From positions 5,952,001-6,016,000 of the forward strand of contig NZ_JAJFZL010000001.1 of NCBI RefSeq assembly GCF_020733635.1: DNA of 64,000 nucleotides, given 5' to 3'. The stretch is from Nocardia spumae (lineage in GTDB: Bacteria; Actinomycetota; Actinomycetes; Mycobacteriales; Mycobacteriaceae). The stretch's first letter is position 1. Every line of letters begins with the position of its first letter. A model generated the notes under the pieces. The model was not told the DNA's origin, made no database searches, and was given only the letters and a program-made list of their open reading frames with translations. Position numbers and translations under genes: made by a program. Shown here piece by piece: positions 46,834-54,835 of the stretch.

Positions 46834-47733
46834 TCATTCGCGACGTCGACCGGGCGCCGCCGGCGAGTGCCGCAGTGGCTGTTTCGTACCGCTCGCGGCT
46901 GGCGGCGTCGCATCGGCGAACTCGGCGACCAGCGCCGCGATCGCGACCGGATCGTCGAGGTGGGGACAATGCCCGGCCGTGGGCAGGATGACCAGTTGGC
47001 TGCCCGGAACCAGGCGGTGCAGTTCCCGGCTGGCCTGCGGCGAGATGATGCGGTCCTTGCGTCCGTGCACGATCAGCATCGGGCACCCGACGGCGTCGAG
47101 GTGGTAACCGGCGACCGTCTCCCGCGCGAACCGCACGGCGTGTTCGAGTAACCAGAACATGCGCTCGCGCTGCCCGTAGCGGTCGCACCAGCGGTCCAGC
47201 ACCACCGGATCCGCGCCCGCGGGACTGCCGTAGAGCAGTGTGCGCGCCGTCCGGCGGACCAGCCGCCGGGCCACGGGCGTCGGCACCGGCAGCAGTCGCA
47301 GCCGTGCGACCAGGTAGGGGATACGCGGGCCACGAGCCAGGCGCGCCATCCGGTCCGCGGAGAGGATCGGCTCGTCCAACGTCACCACCCCCCGCACCGA
47401 CGCCCGTCGCCGCTGCGCCGCCCGCACCGACATCATCGCGCCGAGCGAATTGCCCACCACCACAGCAGGTCCCGTGGCATCGAGCACCCCGTCTACGAAT
47501 CGATCCACTTGCGGAAGCAAGGCCCCGGCGGCGAACGGGTCGGCGTCACCGTGGCCGACCACATCCACGGCCAGCGCCGCCCGCCCACGCCGATCCAGTT
47601 CCTCCAGCACACCCCGCCAGGTGTCGGCGCAATCGGCGAAGCCGTGCAGCAGCAGTATCGGCACGCCCTGCCCGCCGGTGGTGAGTGCCCGGGTGTGCAC
47701 GCCGTTGTAGCACACCCGGGTTCGGGCGATCAT
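46834..47733 (-). CDS. Alpha/beta hydrolase of the beta-oxidation operon
   Basis: 299 residues. HGFADCADTW oxyanion loop, nucleophile GNSLGA, acid in VHGRKDRII and His in TAGHCPHLD. Overlaps the upstream acyl-CoA dehydrogenase by 4 nt (ATGA). It could free an acid from an ester or hydrolyse an acyl-CoA or a ring-cleavage product; no finer call is possible. C-terminal 30 residues are polar. Confidence 0.82.
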   Translation of the reverse strand: MIARTRVCYNGVHTRALTTGGQGVPILLLHGFADCADTWRGVLEELDRRGRAALAVDVVGHGDADPFAAGALLPQVDRFVDGVLDATGPAVVVGNSLGAMMSVRAAQRRRASVRGVVTLDEPILSADRMARLARGPRIPYLVARLRLLPVPTPVARRLVRRTARTLLYGSPAGADPVVLDRWCDRYGQRERMFWLLEHAVRFARETVAGYHLDAVGCPMLIVHGRKDRIISPQASRELHRLVPGSQLVILPTAGHCPHLDDPVAIAALVAEFADATPPAASGTKQPLRHSPAAPGRRRE

Positions 47734-48992
47734 CGGCCGAGCAGGCCCTTCGCGATATGGGTCACCTGGATCTCGTTGCTGCCCGCGTAGATCATGAGCG
47801 ATTTCGCGTCCCGGGCGAGCTGCTCGACACGGTATTCCTGCATATACCCGTTGCCGCCGAACAGCTGCACGGCCTCCATCGCGACCTCGGTGGCCGTCTC
47901 CGAGCAGTACAGCTTGATCGCCGATGCCTCGGCCAGGGTGGGCGGCTTCCCGGCGCGGCCGCGTTCGAGCGTGTTGAACACCATGTTCTGCACGTTGATG
48001 CGGGCGATCTCCATCTTGGCGAGCTTGAGCTGCACCAGTTGGAAGCGTCCGATCTCCTGCCCCCACAGCGTGCGCGTGTTGGCGTATTCCACACAGAGCC
48101 GGTGACATTCGTTGATGATGCCCAGCGCCATGAAACCGACCCCGACCCGTTCGGCGACGAAACTGGTGCGCGCACTCTCACGGCCGTCGCCGCCGGAGTG
48201 TTCCTCGGTCTCGCCGAGCAGCCGATCCCGGCCCAATCGCACATTGTCGAAGAACAATTCACCGGTCGGCGACGAGTGCAGGCCCATCTTCTTGAACGGT
48301 TTGCCCTGGGTGAAACCCTCCATCCCCTTGTCGAGAACGAAGGTCAGCACCTTGCGGTCGCGCTTGTCGGCGGCGGTGGCACCGCTGCCGTCCTCGTCGA
48401 GTTTCGCGTAGACGATCACGACGTCGGCATAGGGACCGTTGGTGATGAAGGTCTTCTGACCATTGAGAATGTAGTCGTCACCATCGCGCTTGACGTAGGT
48501 CTTCATCCCGCCGAAGGCATCGGATCCGGAATCCGGTTCGGTGATGGCCCAGGCCGCCACCTTCTTCAGGGTGACGATATCGGCGAGCCAGCGTTCCTTC
48601 TGCGCGAGCGTGCCCCGGGACATGATGGTGGCCGCGCCGAGGCCGATGGAAACTCCCATCGCCGCGACCAAACCCATGCTCACCCCGGAGATTTCGCTGA
48701 TCAGCACGGCCATCAACGACTGCTGATCGCCGAAGAGCCCCGCGCCCGATCCCGACTTCTTCGGCTCCTGCCCGGCGGGAGCGGATTCGGCGGCGCGCTG
48801 CCGGGCCAGCATCTTCTCGATCGCCTCACCGCCCATCGCATCGATACCGAAGTCGCTGAACAGCTTTCGCAGGATCGGATACGGCGCCATCTCACCGCTG
48901 TCGAGGGCGTCGACATGCGGGCGGATCTCCTTGTCGATGAATCCGCGCACCGCGGCGCGGATCATCTCATCGGTCTCGGACCATTCGAACAT
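47730..48992 (-). CDS. Acyl-CoA dehydrogenase
   Basis: 420 residues. Introduces a C2-C3 double bond into an acyl-CoA with FAD. Flavin-binding AWAITEPDSGSDAFGGMKT and NGQKTFITNG, and AVQLFGGNGYMQEYRVEQLARDAK with the catalytic Glu. An unusual Lys/Ser/Gly insertion (QEPKKSGSGAGLFGDQ, residues 75-95) follows the first helices. 13 bp downstream of the SDR. Confidence 0.9.
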   Translation of the reverse strand: MFEWSETDEMIRAAVRGFIDKEIRPHVDALDSGEMAPYPILRKLFSDFGIDAMGGEAIEKMLARQRAAESAPAGQEPKKSGSGAGLFGDQQSLMAVLISEISGVSMGLVAAMGVSIGLGAATIMSRGTLAQKERWLADIVTLKKVAAWAITEPDSGSDAFGGMKTYVKRDGDDYILNGQKTFITNGPYADVVIVYAKLDEDGSGATAADKRDRKVLTFVLDKGMEGFTQGKPFKKMGLHSSPTGELFFDNVRLGRDRLLGETEEHSGGDGRESARTSFVAERVGVGFMALGIINECHRLCVEYANTRTLWGQEIGRFQLVQLKLAKMEIARINVQNMVFNTLERGRAGKPPTLAEASAIKLYCSETATEVAMEAVQLFGGNGYMQEYRVEQLARDAKSLMIYAGSNEIQVTHIAKGLLGR

Positions 48993-49005
48993 CGTCGTTC
49001 TCCGT

Positions 49006-49875
49006 TCAGGGCAGGCGGGCCGCGATGTCGTCGATCAGCCAGGGCCCGTCGGTTTCGATGGTCTTCACGTCGTGCCAACCGCCCAGTTCCGAGATGGCGC
49101 CACCCTGCACGGCGAACACCTTTCCGGTGATCGGGCACTTGTCGGTGGACAGGTAGGCGACCAGCGGCGAGATGTTGGCGGGGCTGAAGGCGTCGAACTC
49201 ACCCTCGGGCACCTCGGCGGCGAAGATCGCGCCCATCCCGGGGGTGGCCAGGGTCAGCCGGGTGCGAGCCATCGGGGCGATCGCGTTGACGCGTACTCCG
49301 TAACGTTCCAATTCCTCGGCGGCCACCAGTGTCAGTGCCGCGATACCGGCTTTGGCGGCGCCGTAGTTGGCCTGTCCGGCATTGGGCAGGGTGACCCCGG
49401 AGGCCGAGGCAGTGTTGACCACCGCCGCGTTGGGCTGCCTCCCGGCCTTGGACAGTTGCTTCCAGTATTCCGCAACATGGCGCAGCACGTTGAAATGGCC
49501 TTTGAGGTGAACGGCGATCACCGCGTCCCATTGCGGTTCCTCGAGCGAGGCGATGAACCCGTCGCGCAGAATTCCCGCGTTGTTGACCACTACGTCCAGC
49601 GTGCCGAATTCCGAGACGGCCTGATCGACAAGGTTCTTCGCGCCGTCCCAGACCGCGACGTTGTCGGTGTTGGCGACGGCCTTCCCGCCGGCGGCGCGGA
49701 TCTCGTCGACCACCTCCTGCGCGGGCCCCGTATCCGAGCCCTCACCGGCGTTACTGCCGCCGAGGTCGTTCACGACCACCGCCGCGCCCTCGGCGGCGAA
49801 CAGCAGCGCGTGTTCGCGGCCGATACCCCGGCCGGCGCCGGTGACGACGGCTACCCGCCCATCCAGTGCACCCAT
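49006..49875 (-). CDS. SDR 3-hydroxyacyl-CoA dehydrogenase (MFE-2 type)
   Basis: 289 residues. NAD-binding TGAGRGIGREHALLFA, and the phrase VVVNDLGGSNAGEG characteristic of the (R)-specific dehydrogenase of peroxisomal-type multifunctional enzyme 2. Catalytic Ser-Tyr-Lys in NTASASGVTLPNAGQANYGAAKAG. ATG 49875 has GGAG 6 nt upstream. Its leader is a 25-bp hairpin repeat array. Confidence 0.88.
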   Translation of the reverse strand: MGALDGRVAVVTGAGRGIGREHALLFAAEGAAVVVNDLGGSNAGEGSDTGPAQEVVDEIRAAGGKAVANTDNVAVWDGAKNLVDQAVSEFGTLDVVVNNAGILRDGFIASLEEPQWDAVIAVHLKGHFNVLRHVAEYWKQLSKAGRQPNAAVVNTASASGVTLPNAGQANYGAAKAGIAALTLVAAEELERYGVRVNAIAPMARTRLTLATPGMGAIFAAEVPEGEFDAFSPANISPLVAYLSTDKCPITGKVFAVQGGAISELGGWHDVKTIETDGPWLIDDIAARLP

Positions 49876-49905
49876 GAACATCTCCTCGATTTCTTCTGTG
49901 AAAAG

Positions 49906-50073
49906 CACTGCGGCGAGCCGCATTTCATAACACTGCGGCGAGCCGCATTTCATAACACTGCGGCGAGCCGCATTTCAAAACACTGCGGCGAGCCGCATTT
50001 CATGACACCGCGGCGAGCCGCATTCGATGAACCCGCGGCGAGCCGCATTCCTGTGACCCGCCGCGAGTCCGGG
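49906..50073. repeat. 25-bp tandem repeat with embedded palindrome (six units plus degraded seventh)
   Basis: Units begin at 49906, 49931, 49956, 49981, 50006 and 50031, with a degraded seventh at 50056. Each holds the core TGCGGCGAGCCGCA (or CCGCGGCGAGCCGCA), which folds as a short hairpin on either strand, followed by about 11 less conserved bases. The first two units are identical, and divergence increases toward the MaoC stop. The array fills the gap between the MaoC gene and the SDR ribosome site. Confidence 0.9.
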
Positions 50074-50949
50074 TCAGTCGGCGACGACGGCGAGCCCGTC
50101 GGTGAGTACCGCGTCCGCACCGCGGGTGGTCCGGAAGGCGTAGCCGGTCCCGCCGTCAGTGGGCCCGATCCGCCAGATCCGGGTCTCCAGATCGTCGCCG
50201 GGGAACACCATCTTCGAAAAGCGCACCGCGAAACGCTTCAGTCGACGCACATCCGAGCCGGCCACCTCGGTGAGCACGGCCCACGACGACATCGCCATCG
50301 TGCACAGGCCGTGCGCGATGATGCCGGGCAGTCCGGCGTCCTTGGCTACCTGCTCATCCAGGTGCAGCGGCACCGGATCGCCGGAAGCCGGTGCGTACCG
50401 GAAGGTTTGGTCGTCGTCGACGTGCTGGGCTACCGCGGCGGTCGGCTCCTGTTCGGCCCAGGCCGGGTCGAATTTGTGCGTGGGCGCGGACGCGCCGACC
50501 TGTTTGCCCACATCGATATTGCGGAAGAACGCGGTCAGGTACTGCTCGTTGACCAGTTCTCCGTCCTCGGCACGGCATTCGATGTGAATGGTGATGGTGG
50601 TGCCGTTCTCCCGGCCCTCGTAGCCGACCGCACGGGCCCGCGAGACCAGCCGGTCGTCCGGCCGGATCGGGCGGTGGAAGTGGAAGTCCTGCTCCCCGTG
50701 CACGACTCGGCCGAAGATCTCCATCGGCACCACGTCGATGACCGGCATCATCATCGCCTCGAAGACCGGGACGATGGCGAAGACCGGCGAGGCGATATCG
50801 CCGGACAGGTGCGCCGGAATCGGGTCGTTGGTCGCGGCGGCGTAGTCGGCGATCCGCTCGCGGGTGACCTCGAAACGTTCCTCGTCGGACCAGACGTTCA
50901 GGCCCGCGTCGTCGAATTCCACCGGGCGTGGCGCTGTTTCGGTAGCCAT
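50074..50949 (-). CDS. MaoC-type double hot-dog enoyl-CoA hydratase
   Basis: 291 residues, two hot-dog halves as in (R)-hydratase 2. The catalytic hydratase-2 box reads RYAPASGDPVPLHLDEQVAKDAG with the Asp and His kept but Val where Asn usually is (GDxNP). GIIAHGLCTMAMSS follows. ATG 50949 has GGAG ahead (GGAGACGCCC). Hydrates enoyl-CoA to the (R)-hydroxyacyl-CoA that the SDR oxidises. Confidence 0.85.
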   Translation of the reverse strand: MATETAPRPVEFDDAGLNVWSDEERFEVTRERIADYAAATNDPIPAHLSGDIASPVFAIVPVFEAMMMPVIDVVPMEIFGRVVHGEQDFHFHRPIRPDDRLVSRARAVGYEGRENGTTITIHIECRAEDGELVNEQYLTAFFRNIDVGKQVGASAPTHKFDPAWAEQEPTAAVAQHVDDDQTFRYAPASGDPVPLHLDEQVAKDAGLPGIIAHGLCTMAMSSWAVLTEVAGSDVRRLKRFAVRFSKMVFPGDDLETRIWRIGPTDGGTGYAFRTTRGADAVLTDGLAVVAD

Positions 50950-50968
50950 GGGCGTCTCCTCGCCGGGC

Positions 50969-51403
50969 TCAGGCGGTCGCGAGTGCGTCGAGCTGGCCCA
51001 GGGTCTTGTCCAGCTGGGTGGCGCCGTCCTTCTCGACCGCCTTGCCGAGCGCACCCTTGATGAGCGCCCCCTCGAAATCACCGGATACCGAGAACGTGCT
51101 GCCGGCGTCGTTCGCGGCGATATCGAAGGAGAACCTCACCTTCACCCCGGCCATGCCGCTGCCGCTGAGCACGAGGTTGTTCGGTGAATCGACCTCTTCC
51201 ACCACCCATTCCATCTTGTTCGCCATGCCCAGCATCATGATCTTGGCGACCAGTGTCGAACCGGTGGTGAGGGTGGCGGGCGGCTCCTCCATCCAGCGTT
51301 CGTGGATGGTGAACCATTTGTCCCAGGTCTGTGGATCCGAGACCACCGCCCACAGGGCTTCGGGGGTGGCGTTGAGATTCCTGGTGGCTTCGATGTGGCC
51401 CAT
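50969..51403 (-). CDS. SRPBCC (START/Bet v1-like) small protein
   Basis: 144 residues. MGHIEATRNLNATPEALWAVVSDPQTWDKWFTIHERW is the usual N-terminal strand-helix-strand of polyketide-cyclase/dehydrase-like lipid carriers, with a long C-terminal helix. ATG 51403 has GGAG about 6 nt upstream. Likely binds the hydrophobic substrate of the operon. Confidence 0.8.
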   Translation of the reverse strand: MGHIEATRNLNATPEALWAVVSDPQTWDKWFTIHERWMEEPPATLTTGSTLVAKIMMLGMANKMEWVVEEVDSPNNLVLSGSGMAGVKVRFSFDIAANDAGSTFSVSGDFEGALIKGALGKAVEKDGATQLDKTLGQLDALATA

Positions 51404-51432
51404 GGGCGATACTCCTTCTGCGGTGGAATGAT

Positions 51433-52650
51433 TCAGCGATCCGCGCGCTGGTAGGCGGTGACGACAGCCGCGCCGCCGAGGCCGATGTTGTGCTGGAGGG
51501 CGGCGGTGACACCGTCGACCTGGCGCTTGTCCGCCTCGCCGCGCAACTGCCAGGTGAGTTCGCTGCATTGCGCCAGACCGGTGGCGCCCAGCGGATGCCC
51601 CTTGGAGATCAATCCGCCGGAGGGGTTGACCACCCAGGTGCCGCCGTAGGTCGTCTGATCGCCGTCGACGAGGCTGCCCGCTTCCCCCTCGCCGCACAGC
51701 CCCAGCGCCTCGTAGAGCAGCAGTTCGTTGGCGGAGAAGCAATCGTGCAGCTCGATGACCTGGAAGTCCCGCGGGCCGAGCCCGGACTGTCCGTACACCT
51801 GTCGCGCGGCTTGCGCATTCATGTCGTAGCCGATGAGATTCTTGGCGGTGCCGTCGAAGGTCGAGGCGAAGTCGGTGGTCATCGCCTGCCCGACGATCTC
51901 GACCGCGCGGGCGGACAGGTCGTGGCGGTCGACGAAATCCTCCGAGGCCAGAATGACCGCTCCGGAGCCGTCCGAGGTCGGCGAGCACTGCAGTTTGGTG
52001 AGCGGGTCGTAGATCATCCGCGAGGACAGGATGTCGTCGAGCGAATACGCGTCTTGGAACTGCGAATACGGGTTGTTCACCGAATGCTTGTGGTTCTTGT
52101 AGCCGATCTTCGCGAAATGCTCCGCGGTGGTGCCGAATTGCTTCATGTGTTCACGACCGGCGGCGCCGAACATCCACGGAGCCGGTGGGAACAGCACCTC
52201 GGAGATCTCGGCCAGGGCCATCATGTGCTTGGCCATCGGCTGTTCGCGGTCGTCCCAGGTGGAACCGAGTGAGCCGGGCTGCATCTTCTCGAAGCCGAGT
52301 GCCAGTGTGCACTGCGCGAGTCCGCCCCGGATCGCCTGGGCCGCGAGGTACAGCGCGGTCGACCCGGTGGAACAGTTGTTGTTCACGTTGACCACCGGGA
52401 TGCCGGTCATTCCCAGCTCGTAGACCGCGCGCTGTCCGGAGGTGGACTCCCCGTAGACATAGCCCACATAGGCCTGCTGTATCTCGCGATAGTCGATACC
52501 CGCGTCGGCGAGTGCGTTGGTTCCCGACTCGCGGGCCATATCCGGGTAATCCCAGGCCCGGGTCGTTCCGTCGGCCTCGGTGACCTGGCGGCGCCCCGGC
52601 TTCTCGAACTTCGTCATTCCGACGCCGACGACATAGACCTTGTTCGTCAT
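51433..52650 (-). CDS. SCP2-type (SCPx) thiolase
   Basis: 405 residues. Thiolytic cleavage of 3-ketoacyl-CoA. Nucleophile Cys in [14 protein letters not shown], His in [17 protein letters not shown], and [20 protein letters not shown], the SCPx form of the C-terminal motif. First gene of the leftward operon; its promoter carries the palindrome at 52725. SCPx thiolases handle branched and sterol side chains. Confidence 0.88.
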   Translation of the reverse strand: MTNKVYVVGVGMTKFEKPGRRQVTEADGTTRAWDYPDMARESGTNALADAGIDYREIQQAYVGYVYGESTSGQRAVYELGMTGIPVVNVNNNCSTGSTALYLAAQAIRGGLAQCTLALGFEKMQPGSLGSTWDDREQPMAKHMMALAEISEVLFPPAPWMFGAAGREHMKQFGTTAEHFAKIGYKNHKHSVNNPYSQFQDAYSLDDILSSRMIYDPLTKLQCSPTSDGSGAVILASEDFVDRHDLSARAVEIVGQAMTTDFASTFDGTAKNLIGYDMNAQAARQVYGQSGLGPRDFQVIELHDCFSANELLLYEALGLCGEGEAGSLVDGDQTTYGGTWVVNPSGGLISKGHPLGATGLAQCSELTWQLRGEADKRQVDGVTAALQHNIGLGGAAVVTAYQRADR

Positions 52651-52723
52651 CGAACTCCTCCCATCCGCACCGCCTCGTAGGACCGGGCGGCAGTGGCCGA
52701 TCCGTTCCGATCAGGCTGAAACA

Positions 52724-52752
52724 AACATACGAAGCTGTATGTAAATACGCAA
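52724..52752 (-). promoter_or_regulatory. Promoter of the beta-oxidation operon with TetR-type operator
   Basis: On the minus strand TTGCGT (52752 to 52747), a 17-nt spacer, then TATGTT (52729 to 52724). The palindrome ACATAC-GAAGCT-GTATGT (52725-52742) fills the spacer and overlaps the -10, ideal for repression. Confidence 0.6.
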
Positions 52753-52942
52753 GAGCGACAACGAAAATGGGCGTGATTGTTTACGAAAGCGCAGTTCAAC
52801 AGCTTGTATTGATACGTACAGGATGGGGTGCCGAGTGGTACGAATCGACGATCACGAGGCAGCGACCGCGCATTCCGAACGCGCAGCGAGACCAACCGGA
52901 GACAGCCGCGCGAACGGCCGCCCCGCGCTCTGCGATGCAGGC

Positions 52943-53593
52943 TCAGTGCCGCTCGGCGATACCCAACCCCGGCAACGCCGCCTGGGCCGCCAGCCGCAGC
53001 TGGGCCGATGCTCGCTGCCAGCGCCGATAGGCCCGATCCGGGTCCGGAGAGACGAAGTTCGACACCAGAATTCCGCGCAGCGTATCCATCGCGGTGTAGG
53101 CGAAATCGCGAACTTCCTTGCGCCGCATCTCATCCGGCACCATCTGCGAAACCGCCATCAGGACCGCGTTGTTGACGAACGGTTCGACCTTCTCGGCCTC
53201 GGCGGCCAGTACGGGGTCGGTGCGGCCGGCCACCCACAGCTCCATCGCGGCGATGAACAGCGGCCCCTGATGCAGTTCCCACATCGCGTCCAGCGTCGCG
53301 CCGATCGGATCGTCACCCGCTCGCAACCGGCCGAGCTCCTTCATCGCGGCCTCGGTCCGCCGCTGCGCGAGATGCGAGATCGCGGCCACCACCAGGTCGG
53401 TCTTGGAGCCGAAATGATGTACCTGCGCACCCCTGGTGACCCCGGCGCGCTCGGCCACCCGAGGAGTGGTGGTACCGGCGTAGCCGAATTCCACCAGGCA
53501 TTCGATCGTCGCGTCGAGCAGCCGAGCCCGCATCTCGCTGCTGCGCTGTTCCTGCGTGCGGCGCGGCGCCTTGCCGACGACAGATCTGGCCAT
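52943..53593 (-). CDS. TetR-family regulator, probable repressor of the beta-oxidation operon
   Basis: 216 residues. Binding domain MRARLLDATIECLVEFGYAGTTTPRVAERAGVTRGAQVHHFGSKTDLV; ligand domain ends RASAQLRLAAQAALPG. Lies directly upstream of the thiolase on the same strand. A weaker ACATAC-N6-GCATGA (53612-53629) sits in its own leader, so it may also control itself. The ligand is probably an acyl-CoA (inference). Confidence 0.85.
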   Translation of the reverse strand: MARSVVGKAPRRTQEQRSSEMRARLLDATIECLVEFGYAGTTTPRVAERAGVTRGAQVHHFGSKTDLVVAAISHLAQRRTEAAMKELGRLRAGDDPIGATLDAMWELHQGPLFIAAMELWVAGRTDPVLAAEAEKVEPFVNNAVLMAVSQMVPDEMRRKEVRDFAYTAMDTLRGILVSNFVSPDPDRAYRRWQRASAQLRLAAQAALPGLGIAERH

Positions 53594-53611
53594 TCCGGAA
53601 ATCCTACACTT

Positions 53612-53629
53612 ACATACACAGATGCATGA
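53612..53629. promoter_or_regulatory. Degenerate copy of the thiolase operator before the tetR gene
   Basis: ACATAC, 6 nt, GCATGA matches the 52725 palindrome in the left arm fully and in four of six right-arm positions. It lies 19-36 bp upstream of the tetR start. Confidence 0.4.
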
Positions 53630-53632
53630 AAC

Positions 53633-54169
53633 TCACTTGGACGCTTGCGCCGCCCGCCCGCGCTGCACCGCGGCTATCAGAACCCGTACCCCCGCGCCGA
53701 TCAGCGCGAGGTCGGCCAGGATCTGCACGGTCACCACGACGCGCGCCGCCTGCGAGGTCGCCGCGATATCACCGAAACCGACCGTGCCCAGAACGGTCAC
53801 GGTGAAGTAGAGAGCGTCGACCCGGGTCAGCGGCGCCGTGAAGCCGTCCGGCGCGACGGACGACATCAGCACATAGATGGTGGCGAACATGAGGATGAAC
53901 GCCACCGCGATCACGGTCATCGCCTCCGCCCCGCGCAGCCCCGGATAGCGCGCGGCGAGGATACGTTTGGCCTCCCAGACGATGAGCACGACGACCAGCA
54001 CCAGACCGCCGCACAGACCGAGCAGCGGACCCAGTTCGTCCAAATGATGAAAGGGCAGCAGAAAATACAGGGCGACGAGCACGATCGTGGTCCCCGAGGT
54101 TCGGGCCGCGGCGGCCAGCACCGCCCGCCGCCGATCACCGTCGGCCGGCCACTGTTGCTGCGGATCCAT
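53633..54169 (-). CDS. Two-transmembrane-type potassium channel (ion channel family)
   Basis: 178 residues. Two N-terminal hydrophobic helices, then a KcsA-like pore: VDALYFTVTVLGTVGFGDIAATSQAARVVVTVQ. TVGFGD is the selectivity filter, with the usual Tyr replaced by Phe. No RCK/TrkA domain, so gating is by another mechanism. 39 bp upstream of tetR on the same strand. Confidence 0.85.
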   Translation of the reverse strand: MDPQQQWPADGDRRRAVLAAAARTSGTTIVLVALYFLLPFHHLDELGPLLGLCGGLVLVVVLIVWEAKRILAARYPGLRGAEAMTVIAVAFILMFATIYVLMSSVAPDGFTAPLTRVDALYFTVTVLGTVGFGDIAATSQAARVVVTVQILADLALIGAGVRVLIAAVQRGRAAQASK

Positions 54170-54418
54170 CCCTGACCTCCGGGTCGAGTGCTACCGCGTG
54201 CTCCGAATCACTCAACCACGCCGGACGCCGCGGCGGCGGGTTGCCACAGCGGCAAGCGACCACTTCCCCTCAATGGGAAATCACATCGCGGCATCTCGGC
54301 GGCTCGAGTTGAGACACTGACTATCGACCAGTCGGTGACGAGCCGTGCATGGCCCGACTCGGCGAGCCGGGAGGTTCGGGGTCCGGCAGCCGAGGTGCCG
54401 GAAGCAGCGTGAGGATTG

Positions 54419-54802
54419 ATGAGAGAACTTCATCCCGATGTGCGCGTGGCGATGGCGATGGGGCGGGAACTGAAACACCGCATCGCCGAAATGCGCGAGC
54501 GAGCCGACGGCGTGGTCGCGCGCCGCCCCTCACCGAGCGGCACGGTGATTCCCGAGGTCAATGCCTACGGCCAGCTGACCGATCTGTACCTCGCACCCGG
54601 CACCTGCGATCGATTCGACAATCACGAGCTGGTCGCCGAGATCATGTCAGCCATCCGGGAGAGCACCGCCAACGCGCGCCGACAGTACGACATCACCATG
54701 AACGAGGACCATCAGCACGTGCCACTTGCCGAGAAGGCGCGGCAGTGGCGGGCGGAGATGCACGCACCGAAGCCCCCCACCACTGGGAACCCAGAAGAAT
54801 GA
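54419..54802 (+). CDS. YbaB/EbfC-like protein of T7SS cassette C
   Basis: 127 residues from ATG 54419. Helix, strand pair TVIPEVNAYGQLTDLYLAPGTC, helix NHELVAEIMSAIRESTANAR: the YbaB/EbfC layout. GAGG lies 4-5 nt upstream. Opens cassette C, 33 bp before the next gene. Confidence 0.65.
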   Translation: MRELHPDVRVAMAMGRELKHRIAEMRERADGVVARRPSPSGTVIPEVNAYGQLTDLYLAPGTCDRFDNHELVAEIMSAIRESTANARRQYDITMNEDHQHVPLAEKARQWRAEMHAPKPPTTGNPEE

Positions 54803-54835
54803 GATCCGGATGGTTGGCGGGAGGATTGGCCGGTT

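Noticed and set aside
49906..50073. CRISPR array
   Set aside because: Units are contiguous 25-bp copies with no unique spacers, and there are no cas genes. It is a tandem repeat.
48931..51060. A 709-codon plus-strand frame opposite the SDR and MaoC genes
   Set aside because: It crosses the 25-bp repeat and mirrors genes with clear motifs; no family features of its own.
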